Of a stretch of 8,379 nucleotides of DNA, positions 1-5,938 are shown piece by piece. The stretch's first letter is position 1. Every line of letters begins with the position of its first letter. Below the pieces are notes generated by a model. It saw nothing but the letters and a program-made list of their open reading frames with translations, was not told where the DNA came from and searched no databases. This stretch comes from CAZAKO01 sp964546145 (GTDB lineage Bacteria; Fidelibacterota; UBA2242): NCBI GenBank assembly GCA_964546145.1, contig CAZJIU010000088.1, positions 1 through 8,379 on the forward strand, written 5' to 3'. Position numbers and translations under genes: made by a program.

Positions 1-2204
1 CCGTCAATGGTCATAATTTTCACCTCGGAATCCTGGAGCAAGCCATCAATTATCATTGGCTGCTGATCGGGAATTTTATAAGGACTGGGAAAAATTTTTA
101 AACTGCGATATTGCTTGCCATAGACAGCGTAAGGTGATTTATAAATCGAGATGCCTTTACTGGTTGCTATATAAACCAGACCCTCCTGATTATTAAAAGC
201 CACATCCAGAACGGTATTGCTCAGAAGACCGGAATTATGAGTGGTAAAGCCCTCGACATCGTTGAGCCAAATGCCATTATAAGTATAGACTTTAATGCCC
301 ATGCCGACGGTAGTTATCCATTTATTATTCATATCATCTACGCGGATGCGACACTCCTTGGCAAAGGCGACACTGGTCAATACCGCATCATCTACCTGGC
401 TGAATACCGGATTCGGGAAATTATCCGCAATAACCGCCCGCTGAATACCATCAGCGGTCATGATCCACAACTCAGCGACACGATCAAATGCCAGCGCAAA
501 TACGGCGTTATCGGCAAGACCATCACTAGTTGTAATCCAGTACCACTGGTCATCACTTTTATCTGCCAGTGTGCCGTTGTAGTCCAGCACGGCGATTCCG
601 CCTGCCGCTGGTGCCGGGGTATCACCGCTGAATACTTCCGAAGAGATCCACACCCGGTCATTAGCATCAATTACCACCGCCGTTGGGTGATAATTCAGAT
701 AATTATGCGAATCACTCATATAAAAGTGAATCCACTGATTATCGTTAGTCAGAACTGTAAGGGTATTATCATTCTGTGCATTAGAGGTTGTAATCCATAG
801 ATTGTCATGGCGATCCATTTCCAGGGCAGCAACTTTCAGATAGGTCGCTGTCCCGCCTTTTCCCTCGGACCCGGCAATTTTCTGATCGGTTGTATCATAA
901 ACATCATAGTTTACCAGATCGTCAAGATTAAAATCCAGCAGCGCGCCGGGCTTCGGAGTTGTCTGATGCGAACCGTAGAGGGCAAAGAAATAGTGCTCGT
1001 CACTGCGCCGGACGATTGCATAGATTCGTTCAGAATTGCTAAAAGCAATCGTATCGGCAACAAATTGTGACCAGTCTCGCTCAGTGGGAGAGTGCACCAA
1101 TATTTTATCATTTGACCTTTTGATATTATACCATCCCTGAGCTGTTTTCACACTGATTCCTGCGGGAGCACCAGCGATCAAATTTCCATCGGGATTGACA
1201 TACAGGGAGGTGTAGATATTTTCGAGCATTGTGTTGGGTAGGTAGAATTCTGCTTTCCCGTTGGCGTACGACCAGAGACATTTGGTAGACGAGCCGCCCC
1301 ATAAAATTCCATTTTCATCAAAATCGCAACTGGTAACGTAACTTGACAGCACCCTGCTCCAGCCAGGATTTTTATAGCGATAAACGGCGCCGCTGGAAAT
1401 GCAATACAATATCCCAGCCGGATTGGTAAATAAGACCAAAATATTTTGAGTAAAACTACTATCCAACAAAACGGCCTGACCATCGATAATCTGATATAAT
1501 GAAGATCCGGAGGCTACGGTTAACGTATCCTGATAACGAATCACATTTGACATTGTACCGGCAATTTCACCGGTAACTATTTTCCAGGCAGATGTTGGCT
1601 TTAAATCGTTTTGATGCAGATCAGCATAAATTAATCCGCCATCGGTGGAGACCCAGAGTGTATCATTAATTACGCTAAGCGCATATATCCCAAACACCGT
1701 AACTGGGAAATTTTCAAACCGTTCGCGATACTCATACTTATCTCCGACAACTTTGAAATAAGCAATCCCCCAATCAACATTGAACTGATAAGCCGCAAAG
1801 GCGGCATTCTCCGAGAAAGAAATTGCCGCAATTTCGGTAAGCTCATTACCAAAAGTAAAAGATGTAAAGGTTTGCTCAACTCTCCGCTGCTCGATATTCC
1901 AGACATTGATCTCACCATTTGGCGAACTCATTCCCAACCAGAAATTGTCGAATTTATCCAAAGCCAGGCATTTAATATCATTGCTGGTTAAGCCGTCATG
2001 ACTGGTATAGGTCTGAAATTCCTGTGTTTCCGGATCGAATTCCAGTAATCCGCCACAGCTGGCTCCGTAAATATATCTACCACTACAAACTACACTATTG
2101 ACGGCTAAAGTCGAGGTATAACTACCCCACTCTCCAACAATAGATTGACCCACTGCAAAAATTGGCAGGAAACAGATAATTAGAAGAAGCCGTTTCAGCG
2201 TCAA
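1..2204 (-). CDS. Exported double beta-propeller protein, PorZ-like / two-component-regulator-propeller-like, with a FlgD- or T9SS-like C-terminal domain (3' end outside window)
   Basis: The frame is open for 734 full codons to the left edge, with no stop. A TAA (the ribH stop) lies immediately upstream in the same frame, so translation must begin after it. TTG at 2204 is the natural start: AAAAGGGA precedes it by 5 nt, and it yields a clean signal peptide (Lys4-Arg5, then a hydrophobic stretch at about 6-17, cleavage probably near AVG-Q, residues 17-20). The mature part has many propeller-blade motifs of the form LWxxTxxGL: GEWGSYTS at 24-31, DGLTSNDI at 70-77, LWVSTDGGLIY at 183-193, LWITTS at 469-474, WITTSDGLADNAV at 556-568, LWIMTADGI at 579-587, VYIATSKGISIY at 677-688. 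From about residue 702 (IFPSPYK) a Pro-rich 'PNPF'-type C-terminal domain begins, as in FlgD-like and type IX sorting domains. Two propellers plus such a domain at 735+ residues resemble PorZ of Bacteroidota (776 residues in Porphyromonas gingivalis), but a generic propeller protein is equally possible. It follows ribH with no gap, so it is probably the last known member of the rib transcript. Function unknown. Confidence 0.88.
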   Translation of the reverse strand, partial: MTLKRLLLIICFLPIFAVGQSIVGEWGSYTSTLAVNSVVCSGRYIYGASCGGLLEFDPETQEFQTYTSHDGLTSNDIKCLALDKFDNFWLGMSSPNGEINVWNIEQRRVEQTFTSFTFGNELTEIAAISFSENAAFAAYQFNVDWGIAYFKVVGDKYEYRERFENFPVTVFGIYALSVINDTLWVSTDGGLIYADLHQNDLKPTSAWKIVTGEIAGTMSNVIRYQDTLTVASGSSLYQIIDGQAVLLDSSFTQNILVLFTNPAGILYCISSGAVYRYKNPGWSRVLSSYVTSCDFDENGILWGGSSTKCLWSYANGKAEFYLPNTMLENIYTSLYVNPDGNLIAGAPAGISVKTAQGWYNIKRSNDKILVHSPTERDWSQFVADTIAFSNSERIYAIVRRSDEHYFFALYGSHQTTPKPGALLDFNLDDLVNYDVYDTTDQKIAGSEGKGGTATYLKVAALEMDRHDNLWITTSNAQNDNTLTVLTNDNQWIHFYMSDSHNYLNYHPTAVVIDANDRVWISSEVFSGDTPAPAAGGIAVLDYNGTLADKSDDQWYWITTSDGLADNAVFALAFDRVAELWIMTADGIQRAVIADNFPNPVFSQVDDAVLTSVAFAKECRIRVDDMNNKWITTVGMGIKVYTYNGIWLNDVEGFTTHNSGLLSNTVLDVAFNNQEGLVYIATSKGISIYKSPYAVYGKQYRSLKIFPSPYKIPDQQPMIIDGLLQDSEVKIMTID

Positions 2205-2678
2205 TTATTCCCTTTTGATCGTGCGCATTAGATTAGCCAGTTCAATCATATTCAATGCCGCATCCCAACCTTTGTTTCCCGCTTTTGTTCCGGCTCGTTC
2301 CAGTGCCTGTTCGATTGAATCGGTAGTCAATATTCCATAGATTACCGGAATTTCTGCTTCCATTGCCAGACGGGCGACACCCTTGGATGATTCAGCCGCC
2401 ACCACATCGAAATGCGGCGTTGCGCCGCGGATTACCGCCCCGAGGCAAATGACCCCATCAACCTTTTTTGCCACCGCGATTGCCTTGGCAACCGGTGGAA
2501 TCTCCATTGCACCAGGGACCCAGTAAATCTGGATATTATCCTCGGCAGCGCCATGTCTTTTCAAACAATCGAGTGCTCCTTCGAGCAGCTCTTTGGTAAC
2601 CAGATCATTGAAACGGCTGACGACAATCGCCGCTTTCATTTTCTCGGCTGATAAGACGCCTTCAAACACTTTTGCCAT
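2205..2678 (-). CDS. ribH: 6,7-dimethyl-8-ribityllumazine synthase (RibH)
   Basis: Cytoplasmic enzyme that condenses 5-amino-6-ribitylaminouracil with 3,4-dihydroxy-2-butanone 4-phosphate to 6,7-dimethyl-8-ribityllumazine, the penultimate step of riboflavin synthesis. The family usually forms pentamers or 60-mer capsids. The 157 residues match the normal length. Visible motifs are SRFN at 21-24 (aromatic stacking residue Phe23), VPGAMEIP at 54-61 (usually VPGAFEIP or VPGSFEIP, so Met replaces the aromatic residue), CLGAVIRGATPHFD at 78-91 with the catalytic His89, and the C-terminal ERAGTKAGNKGWDAA at 127-141 with the phosphate-binding Arg128. The start ATG is preceded by AGGTGA at close to ideal spacing and lies 11 nt after the ribBA stop. 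The next gene starts on the base after its TAA. Confidence 0.97.
   Translation of the reverse strand: MAKVFEGVLSAEKMKAAIVVSRFNDLVTKELLEGALDCLKRHGAAEDNIQIYWVPGAMEIPPVAKAIAVAKKVDGVICLGAVIRGATPHFDVVAAESSKGVARLAMEAEIPVIYGILTTDSIEQALERAGTKAGNKGWDAALNMIELANLMRTIKRE
2209..2216 (-). promoter_or_regulatory. Ribosome binding site supporting the TTG start of the propeller gene
   Basis: AAAAGGGA lies within the last codons of ribH. Five bases separate its GGG from the TTG codon. No ATG in this frame lies between the ribH stop and the end of the signal peptide, so this site and the signal peptide together decide the TTG start. Confidence 0.6.
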
Positions 2679-2689
2679 AATTTCACCTA

Positions 2690-3925
2690 CTATTTTTTAT
2701 TTAAAATCAAATGTCCCAGCTTATCACGCTTTGTTTCTAAATACTTTACGTTATCTGGATTCGGAGTTACCTCAATTGGAATACGATCCACAATCTCCAG
2801 TCCGTAACCCTGCAGTCCAATAATCTTTTTCGGATTATTAGTCAGCAAGCGCATTTTTTTAATTCCTAGATCGGAGAGTATCTGAGCTCCCATTCCGTAT
2901 TCCCGCAAATCCGCCTGGAAACCCAATTGGACATTGGCTTCGACCGTATCCATCCCTTTATCCTGTAAGTTATAAGCACTGATTTTATGTCTCAGTCCAA
3001 TTCCCCGACCCTCCTGTCGCAGGTAAAGAATGATCCCTTTACCTTCCTGTTTGATCATCTCCATCGCCCGGGCCAGTTGTTCGCCGCAATCACAGCGCAG
3101 TGATCCAAAGACATCTCCGGTAAGGCATTCCGAATGCACCCGCACCATGATCGGCTCGTCTTTAATAACATCACCCATCACCAGCGCCACATGCTCCTTG
3201 TCCGTAAGATGATCCAAATAGACGATAATCCTGAATTTGCCAATTTTGGTTGGCAGAGCCGCTTCGCTGATCCGCTCAATGAAACGCTCATACTTGCGGC
3301 GATATTCGATTAATTGGGCTACGGTAATAATTTTTATCCCATGCTCCCGGGCAATTTTATACAGAGATTCACCATGCGCCATTTCACCGGAATCATCCAT
3401 AATCTCACACATTACACTGATTGGACTCAAGCCCGCGAGCCGCGCCAGATCTACCGAAGCTTCGGTATGACCCGCCCGCCGCAAGACACCACCTGGTCGG
3501 GCGACGATGGGGAAAATGTGACCCGGCCGGCCCAGATCACTCGGATTGGTCAGTGGATCCGCCAAGGCTTTGATCGTCGCTGCCCGGTCAGCTGCCGAAA
3601 TCCCGGTTGTCGTTCCCTTGACGCAATCCACACTAACCGTAAAACTGGTTTGATGCAGGGCAGTATTCTCCTGCACCATTAAATCCAGCTTCAGCTCCCT
3701 GGCTCGCTCTTCCATCAGACCGACGCACATCAAGCCCCGGGCATACTTTGCCATGAAATTAACTGCCTCAGGGGTAATTTTTTCCGCCGCAATAATGAAA
3801 TCACCCTCATTCTCCCGGTTTTCATCATCTACAACAATAACAAATTTCCCCTTTTTATAATCCGCAATCGCTTCTTCGATAGTGTTGAAATTCACCTCTT
3901 TATCCTCTTCACTATAATTTTTCAT
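2690..3925 (-). CDS. ribBA: Bifunctional 3,4-dihydroxy-2-butanone 4-phosphate synthase / GTP cyclohydrolase II (RibBA)
   Basis: Supplies both riboflavin precursors. The N-terminal RibB domain (about 11-212) turns ribulose 5-phosphate into dihydroxybutanone phosphate plus formate. The C-terminal RibA domain (about 215-405) opens GTP, releasing formate and pyrophosphate. RibB signatures are DDENRENEGD at 33-42 (acidic metal-binding loop), GTTTGISAADRAATI at 104-118, and RPGHIFP / RRAGHTEASVDLARLAGL at 133-166. The RibA zinc cysteines are Cys267, Cys278 and Cys280 (CLTGDVFGSLRCDC), followed by YLRQEGRGIGL at 301-311 and the catalytic-arginine region DLREYGMGAQIL at 339-350. Both domains look complete and active, and 411 residues is normal. 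It starts 8 nt after the ribE stop. The ATG at 3925 has only a weak upstream GGAAA. A GTG at 3895 has a better Shine-Dalgarno (GAGG, 8 nt upstream) and would begin at the usual family N-terminus, so the true protein may be 401 residues. Confidence 0.97.
   Translation of the reverse strand: MKNYSEEDKEVNFNTIEEAIADYKKGKFVIVVDDENRENEGDFIIAAEKITPEAVNFMAKYARGLMCVGLMEERARELKLDLMVQENTALHQTSFTVSVDCVKGTTTGISAADRAATIKALADPLTNPSDLGRPGHIFPIVARPGGVLRRAGHTEASVDLARLAGLSPISVMCEIMDDSGEMAHGESLYKIAREHGIKIITVAQLIEYRRKYERFIERISEAALPTKIGKFRIIVYLDHLTDKEHVALVMGDVIKDEPIMVRVHSECLTGDVFGSLRCDCGEQLARAMEMIKQEGKGIILYLRQEGRGIGLRHKISAYNLQDKGMDTVEANVQLGFQADLREYGMGAQILSDLGIKKMRLLTNNPKKIIGLQGYGLEIVDRIPIEVTPNPDNVKYLETKRDKLGHLILNKK
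3893..3907 (-). promoter_or_regulatory. Shine-Dalgarno plus GTG, candidate alternative start of ribBA
   Basis: GAGG at 3907-3904 lies 8 nt before an in-frame GTG (3895-3893). Starting there gives (M)NFNTIEEAIADYKKGK, the usual N-terminus of RibBA proteins, and removes a hydrophilic 10-residue extension (KNYSEEDKE) with no conserved role. The ATG at 3925 is the longer alternative. Confidence 0.45.
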
Positions 3926-3933
3926 TAACTAAT

Positions 3934-4584
3934 TCATTTCCGTTTCCGATCTTGTGAATCGTAGCCCCAACTTTTAATCTTCACTTCAGAAATCGGTTCC
4001 CGATTCGCAAACTTCTCAATATACTTTGCCAGCAGGTCAACCTCAATATTCAAGAAATCACCGTTTTTCTTGTACTTCAAATTGGTCTCGGTCAGGGTCA
4101 AAGGAATAAGCGCAATCTGCACCACTGCACTTTCGACCGAAACGACCGTCAGGCTGATGCCATTAATCGCAATCGAGCCTTTTGGAACAATGTACTTCAG
4201 TAACTCATCAGGCACTAGCAGCGACATTTCACCCGATTCTCCGAGCGATTTCAGGCTGATCAATTTTCCCATGCCATCTACATGCCCCTGGACAAAATGT
4301 CCCCCAAAGCGACTGGTAGCCAGCATCGCCCGTTCCAAATTGACATGATCACCTACTTTTAAAAAACTCAGAGTTGATTTCCTTAGAGTCTCCTGAACCG
4401 CCTGGACTGTAAAGGAGTTTGATTCAAACTCGACCACACTCAAGCAGGCACCATCTATCGCAACACTCTCCCCGATTTTCAAATCCTGGACAACCTTCTG
4501 CGCTGCAATCTGGAATAATTTCCCGGCTGAGTTGGATTGAATTCTCAGAATCTTGCCCATTTCCTCGATCAGACCGGTAAACAT
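3934..4584 (-). CDS. ribE: Riboflavin synthase, alpha chain (RibE)
   Basis: Cytoplasmic homotrimeric enzyme that dismutates two 6,7-dimethyl-8-ribityllumazine molecules to riboflavin and the pyrimidine that is recycled to RibH. Two tandem lumazine-binding barrels are visible. The first runs from MFTGLIEE at residue 1 to about 95, with SVAIDGACLSVV and QETLRKSTL followed by VNLERAMLATSRFGGHFVQGH. The second runs from GHVDGMGKL to about 195, with GSIAINGISLTVV and VNIE-like NIEVDLLAKYIEK. The start is ATG at 4584: it gives the invariant MFTGLIEE N-terminus and a 216-residue protein of normal length. It is preceded by GAGGAG 10 nt upstream. A longer frame open to 4641 adds 19 non-conserved residues and is rejected. 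The ribD stop and this start overlap by one base (TAATG), a typical sign of translational coupling. The last 20 or so residues are a basic tail. Confidence 0.97.
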   Translation of the reverse strand: MFTGLIEEMGKILRIQSNSAGKLFQIAAQKVVQDLKIGESVAIDGACLSVVEFESNSFTVQAVQETLRKSTLSFLKVGDHVNLERAMLATSRFGGHFVQGHVDGMGKLISLKSLGESGEMSLLVPDELLKYIVPKGSIAINGISLTVVSVESAVVQIALIPLTLTETNLKYKKNGDFLNIEVDLLAKYIEKFANREPISEVKIKSWGYDSQDRKRK

Positions 4585-5669
4585 TACTTCAAAACTCCTC
4601 TTAGCAAAATATCCGCTCCCAACTTTTGCGGTTCCTGCCATTCTAGTTGAATAGCCTCGTCGAGAGATCTCATCAATCCACCAAAAGCCTTTATCCCCTC
4701 GCCGAGAATTTTCGGCGCAATAAATAGCTGCAATTCGTCAACCAGTCGCTCTTGAATCAGCGAACCGGCAAGCTGCCCACCACCCTCGCAGTAAATCGAG
4801 GTAATTCCAAATTCCAGCAGGCTGCGCATCGCTGCGGATAATTTAATCCAGCCAAAAGAATCACAATCTACCGGCAGGACAGTGATGCCCGACCGCCGCA
4901 GCTGTTCGATCTTACGGTCTTTGTCTTTTTGAGCAGTCAGAATTACCGTCCGCCGCTTATATTCATCAGAAATCAGTTTTAATCTGTAAGGAATATTCAA
5001 GAGTTCATCGAGAATTACCCGGTATGGAATATAGCCATCCTGCCGTGCCGGCAGCAATGCCGGATCATCTTTGAAAACAGTTCCCATGCCTACCATTATG
5101 GCATCATGGATCGAACGCTGTTCGCCGACATACTGGCGAGCTTCGGTGTTGGTAATCCACTGGCTTTTGCCGCTGACATCGGCAATAAAGCCATCGGCAG
5201 TCGCCGCCATCTTCAGAGTAATCCAGGGCCTCTGCTTCAAAAATTGATAAATAAAACCACGATTGATCTGCCGGGCTTCATTTTCCAAAATACCTATATA
5301 AACCTCAATCCCTGCCTCTTTCAACCGCCGAATACCGCTGCCATTAACCAGCGGATTGGGATCAATCATGCCAACATATACCTTTGCAATACCTGCCGCG
5401 ATAATCTTATCCACACATGGCGGGGTTTTGCCGTAGTGATTACACGGTTCGAGATTGACATACATCGCTGAACCATTAGCACCCGCACCAGCCTCCTCAA
5501 TTGCCAGAACTTCAGCATGCGGCGTGCCAAAACATTGATGAAAGCCACTACCGATTATCCGGTTATCATTAACAATCACTGCTCCAACGGCAGGATTCGG
5601 ACTGGTAAAACCGCGCCCTTTCTCCGCCAGGTCAAGAGCATGTTGCATGAATTTTTGGTGCAGATCCAT
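4584..5669 (-). CDS. ribD: Bifunctional diaminohydroxyphosphoribosylaminopyrimidine deaminase / 5-amino-6-(5-phosphoribosylamino)uracil reductase (RibD)
   Basis: Carries out steps two and three of the pyrimidine branch of riboflavin synthesis: deamination of the GTP cyclohydrolase II product, then NADPH-dependent reduction of the ribose. The N-terminal cytidine-deaminase-like domain (about 1-145) has SPNPAVGAVIV at 23-33, HAE at 51-53 (zinc ligand His51, proton-shuttle Glu53) and EPCNHYGKTPPC at 74-85 (zinc ligands Cys76 and Cys85). The reductase domain (about 148-361, DHFR-like fold) has LKMAATADGFIA at 152-163, SQWIT at 169-173, DAIMVGMGTVFKDDPAL at 189-205, EGGGQL at 295-300 and LVDELQLFIAPKILG at 309-323. 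The usual 'SLDG' is ATADG here, a mild variation that keeps the Asp-Gly. 361 residues is normal. First gene of the operon. Its ATG directly follows the U-tract of the riboswitch hairpin. ATG at 5648 (Met8) is a possible but less likely start, with no Shine-Dalgarno. Confidence 0.97.
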   Translation of the reverse strand: MDLHQKFMQHALDLAEKGRGFTSPNPAVGAVIVNDNRIIGSGFHQCFGTPHAEVLAIEEAGAGANGSAMYVNLEPCNHYGKTPPCVDKIIAAGIAKVYVGMIDPNPLVNGSGIRRLKEAGIEVYIGILENEARQINRGFIYQFLKQRPWITLKMAATADGFIADVSGKSQWITNTEARQYVGEQRSIHDAIMVGMGTVFKDDPALLPARQDGYIPYRVILDELLNIPYRLKLISDEYKRRTVILTAQKDKDRKIEQLRRSGITVLPVDCDSFGWIKLSAAMRSLLEFGITSIYCEGGGQLAGSLIQERLVDELQLFIAPKILGEGIKAFGGLMRSLDEAIQLEWQEPQKLGADILLRGVLK

Positions 5670-5696
5670 AAAAAGTTCCCGAATCTTCGGGAACTT
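5670..5696 (-). terminator. Riboswitch expression-platform hairpin (terminator and/or RBS-sequestering stem)
   Basis: AAGTTCCCGA (5696-5687) pairs perfectly over 10 bp with TCGGGAACTT (5682-5673) around an AGAT loop. It is followed by three more T's that run straight into the ribD ATG at 5669. The U-tract is short (five, two of them in the stem), so termination may be moderate. The only Shine-Dalgarno-like purines for ribD (GGGAA, 5680-5676) lie in the 3' arm, so the same stem would also hide the ribosome site. Its 5' arm and loop are complementary to the 5' strand of aptamer helix P1. Confidence 0.85.
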
Positions 5697-5700
5697 ACCA

Positions 5701-5818
5701 ATCTTCTTCCATCCGGACTTTTACCGTCGGTGTCTGGGTTTCACAGACTCTGCCCCACTTTCAGGCGGGACTCGCGGACTTTCACCGCCGGTCAGGATTT
5801 TCACCCTGTCCCGAAGAC
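5701..5818 (-). promoter_or_regulatory. FMN riboswitch (RFN element) controlling the riboflavin operon
   Basis: All conserved parts of the RFN aptamer are readable. P1 is GTCTTC (5818-5813) with GAAGAT (5706-5701). P2 is CAGG-GTGAAAAT-CCTG. Then come ACCGGCGGTGAAAGTCCGCGA (in two pieces: ACCGG plus the P3 stem GCGG/CCGC), a P4 region with GTGGGG, and P5 GTCTG-TGAAACC-CAGAC. P6 is CGACGGTAAAAGTCCGGATGG, ending in the invariant GGATGG before P1 closes. It lies just upstream of ribD and runs in the operon's direction, as FMN riboswitches do. Binding FMN should stabilise P1 and allow the downstream hairpin (5670-5696) to form, switching the operon off. Without FMN the P1 5' strand can pair with that hairpin's 5' arm instead. 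Confidence 0.97.
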
Positions 5819-5825
5819 GCTTTGT

Positions 5826-5854
5826 AATTTAGAATGCAGTAGCGGGAGTTGCAA
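5826..5854 (-). promoter_or_regulatory. Candidate sigma70-type promoter of the rib operon
   Basis: TTGCAA (5854-5849, 4/6 to TTGACA), a 17-bp spacer and TAAATT (5831-5826, 4/6 to TATAAT). The predicted transcript start, about 7 nt downstream near 5819, falls at the 5' edge of aptamer helix P1, as expected for a minimal leader. It lies downstream of the hppA terminator, so the operon would be transcribed independently. If the host is Bacteroidota-like, its promoter consensus may differ. Confidence 0.5.
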
Positions 5855-5880
5855 GTATCAATAAACTTTTTGGTCTTTAA

Positions 5881-5920
5881 AATTAATAAAAACGGCGTGA
5901 TCCCAAAACGGACCACGCCG
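5881..5920 (-). terminator. Rho-independent terminator of hppA
   Basis: CGGCGTGGTCC (5920-5910) pairs over 11 bp (one G-U) with GGATCACGCCG (5903-5893) around a GTTTTG loop. It is followed by TTTTTATTAATTTT. It begins 18 nt past the hppA stop codon. It separates hppA from the rib promoter and riboswitch. Confidence 0.93.
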
Positions 5921-5938
5921 AATTTTTTTTAAACTTAA

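Noticed and set aside
237..800. 187-codon open frame on the plus strand, plus several 60-90 codon frames at 807-1111 and 1178-1918 on either strand
   Set aside because: They lie across the continuous minus-strand propeller frame, which has a signal peptide and repeat motifs. Their translations have no domain-like composition, and no SD sites precede them.
1..2204. Possibility that the left region is non-coding or a decayed pseudogene, because it has no ATG-started frame of full length
   Set aside because: Reading the minus strand codon by codon from TTG at 2204 gives 734 uninterrupted codons with a signal peptide and regular blade motifs, so it is an intact gene with a rare start codon, cut only by the window edge.
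3314..3682. 122-codon plus-strand frame opposite ribBA
   Set aside because: Fully inside the conserved RibB domain on the other strand, with no ribosome site or recognisable protein features.
4585..4641. N-terminal extension of ribE by 19 residues (start at 4641)
   Set aside because: The family N-terminus MFTGLIEE begins at 4584, with a good SD (GAGGAG) and overlap with the ribD stop; the extension is merely an alternate frame of ribD.
5517..5864. 115-codon plus-strand frame spanning the ribD 5' end and the riboswitch
   Set aside because: It covers a structured RNA conserved on the opposite strand; chance open frame.
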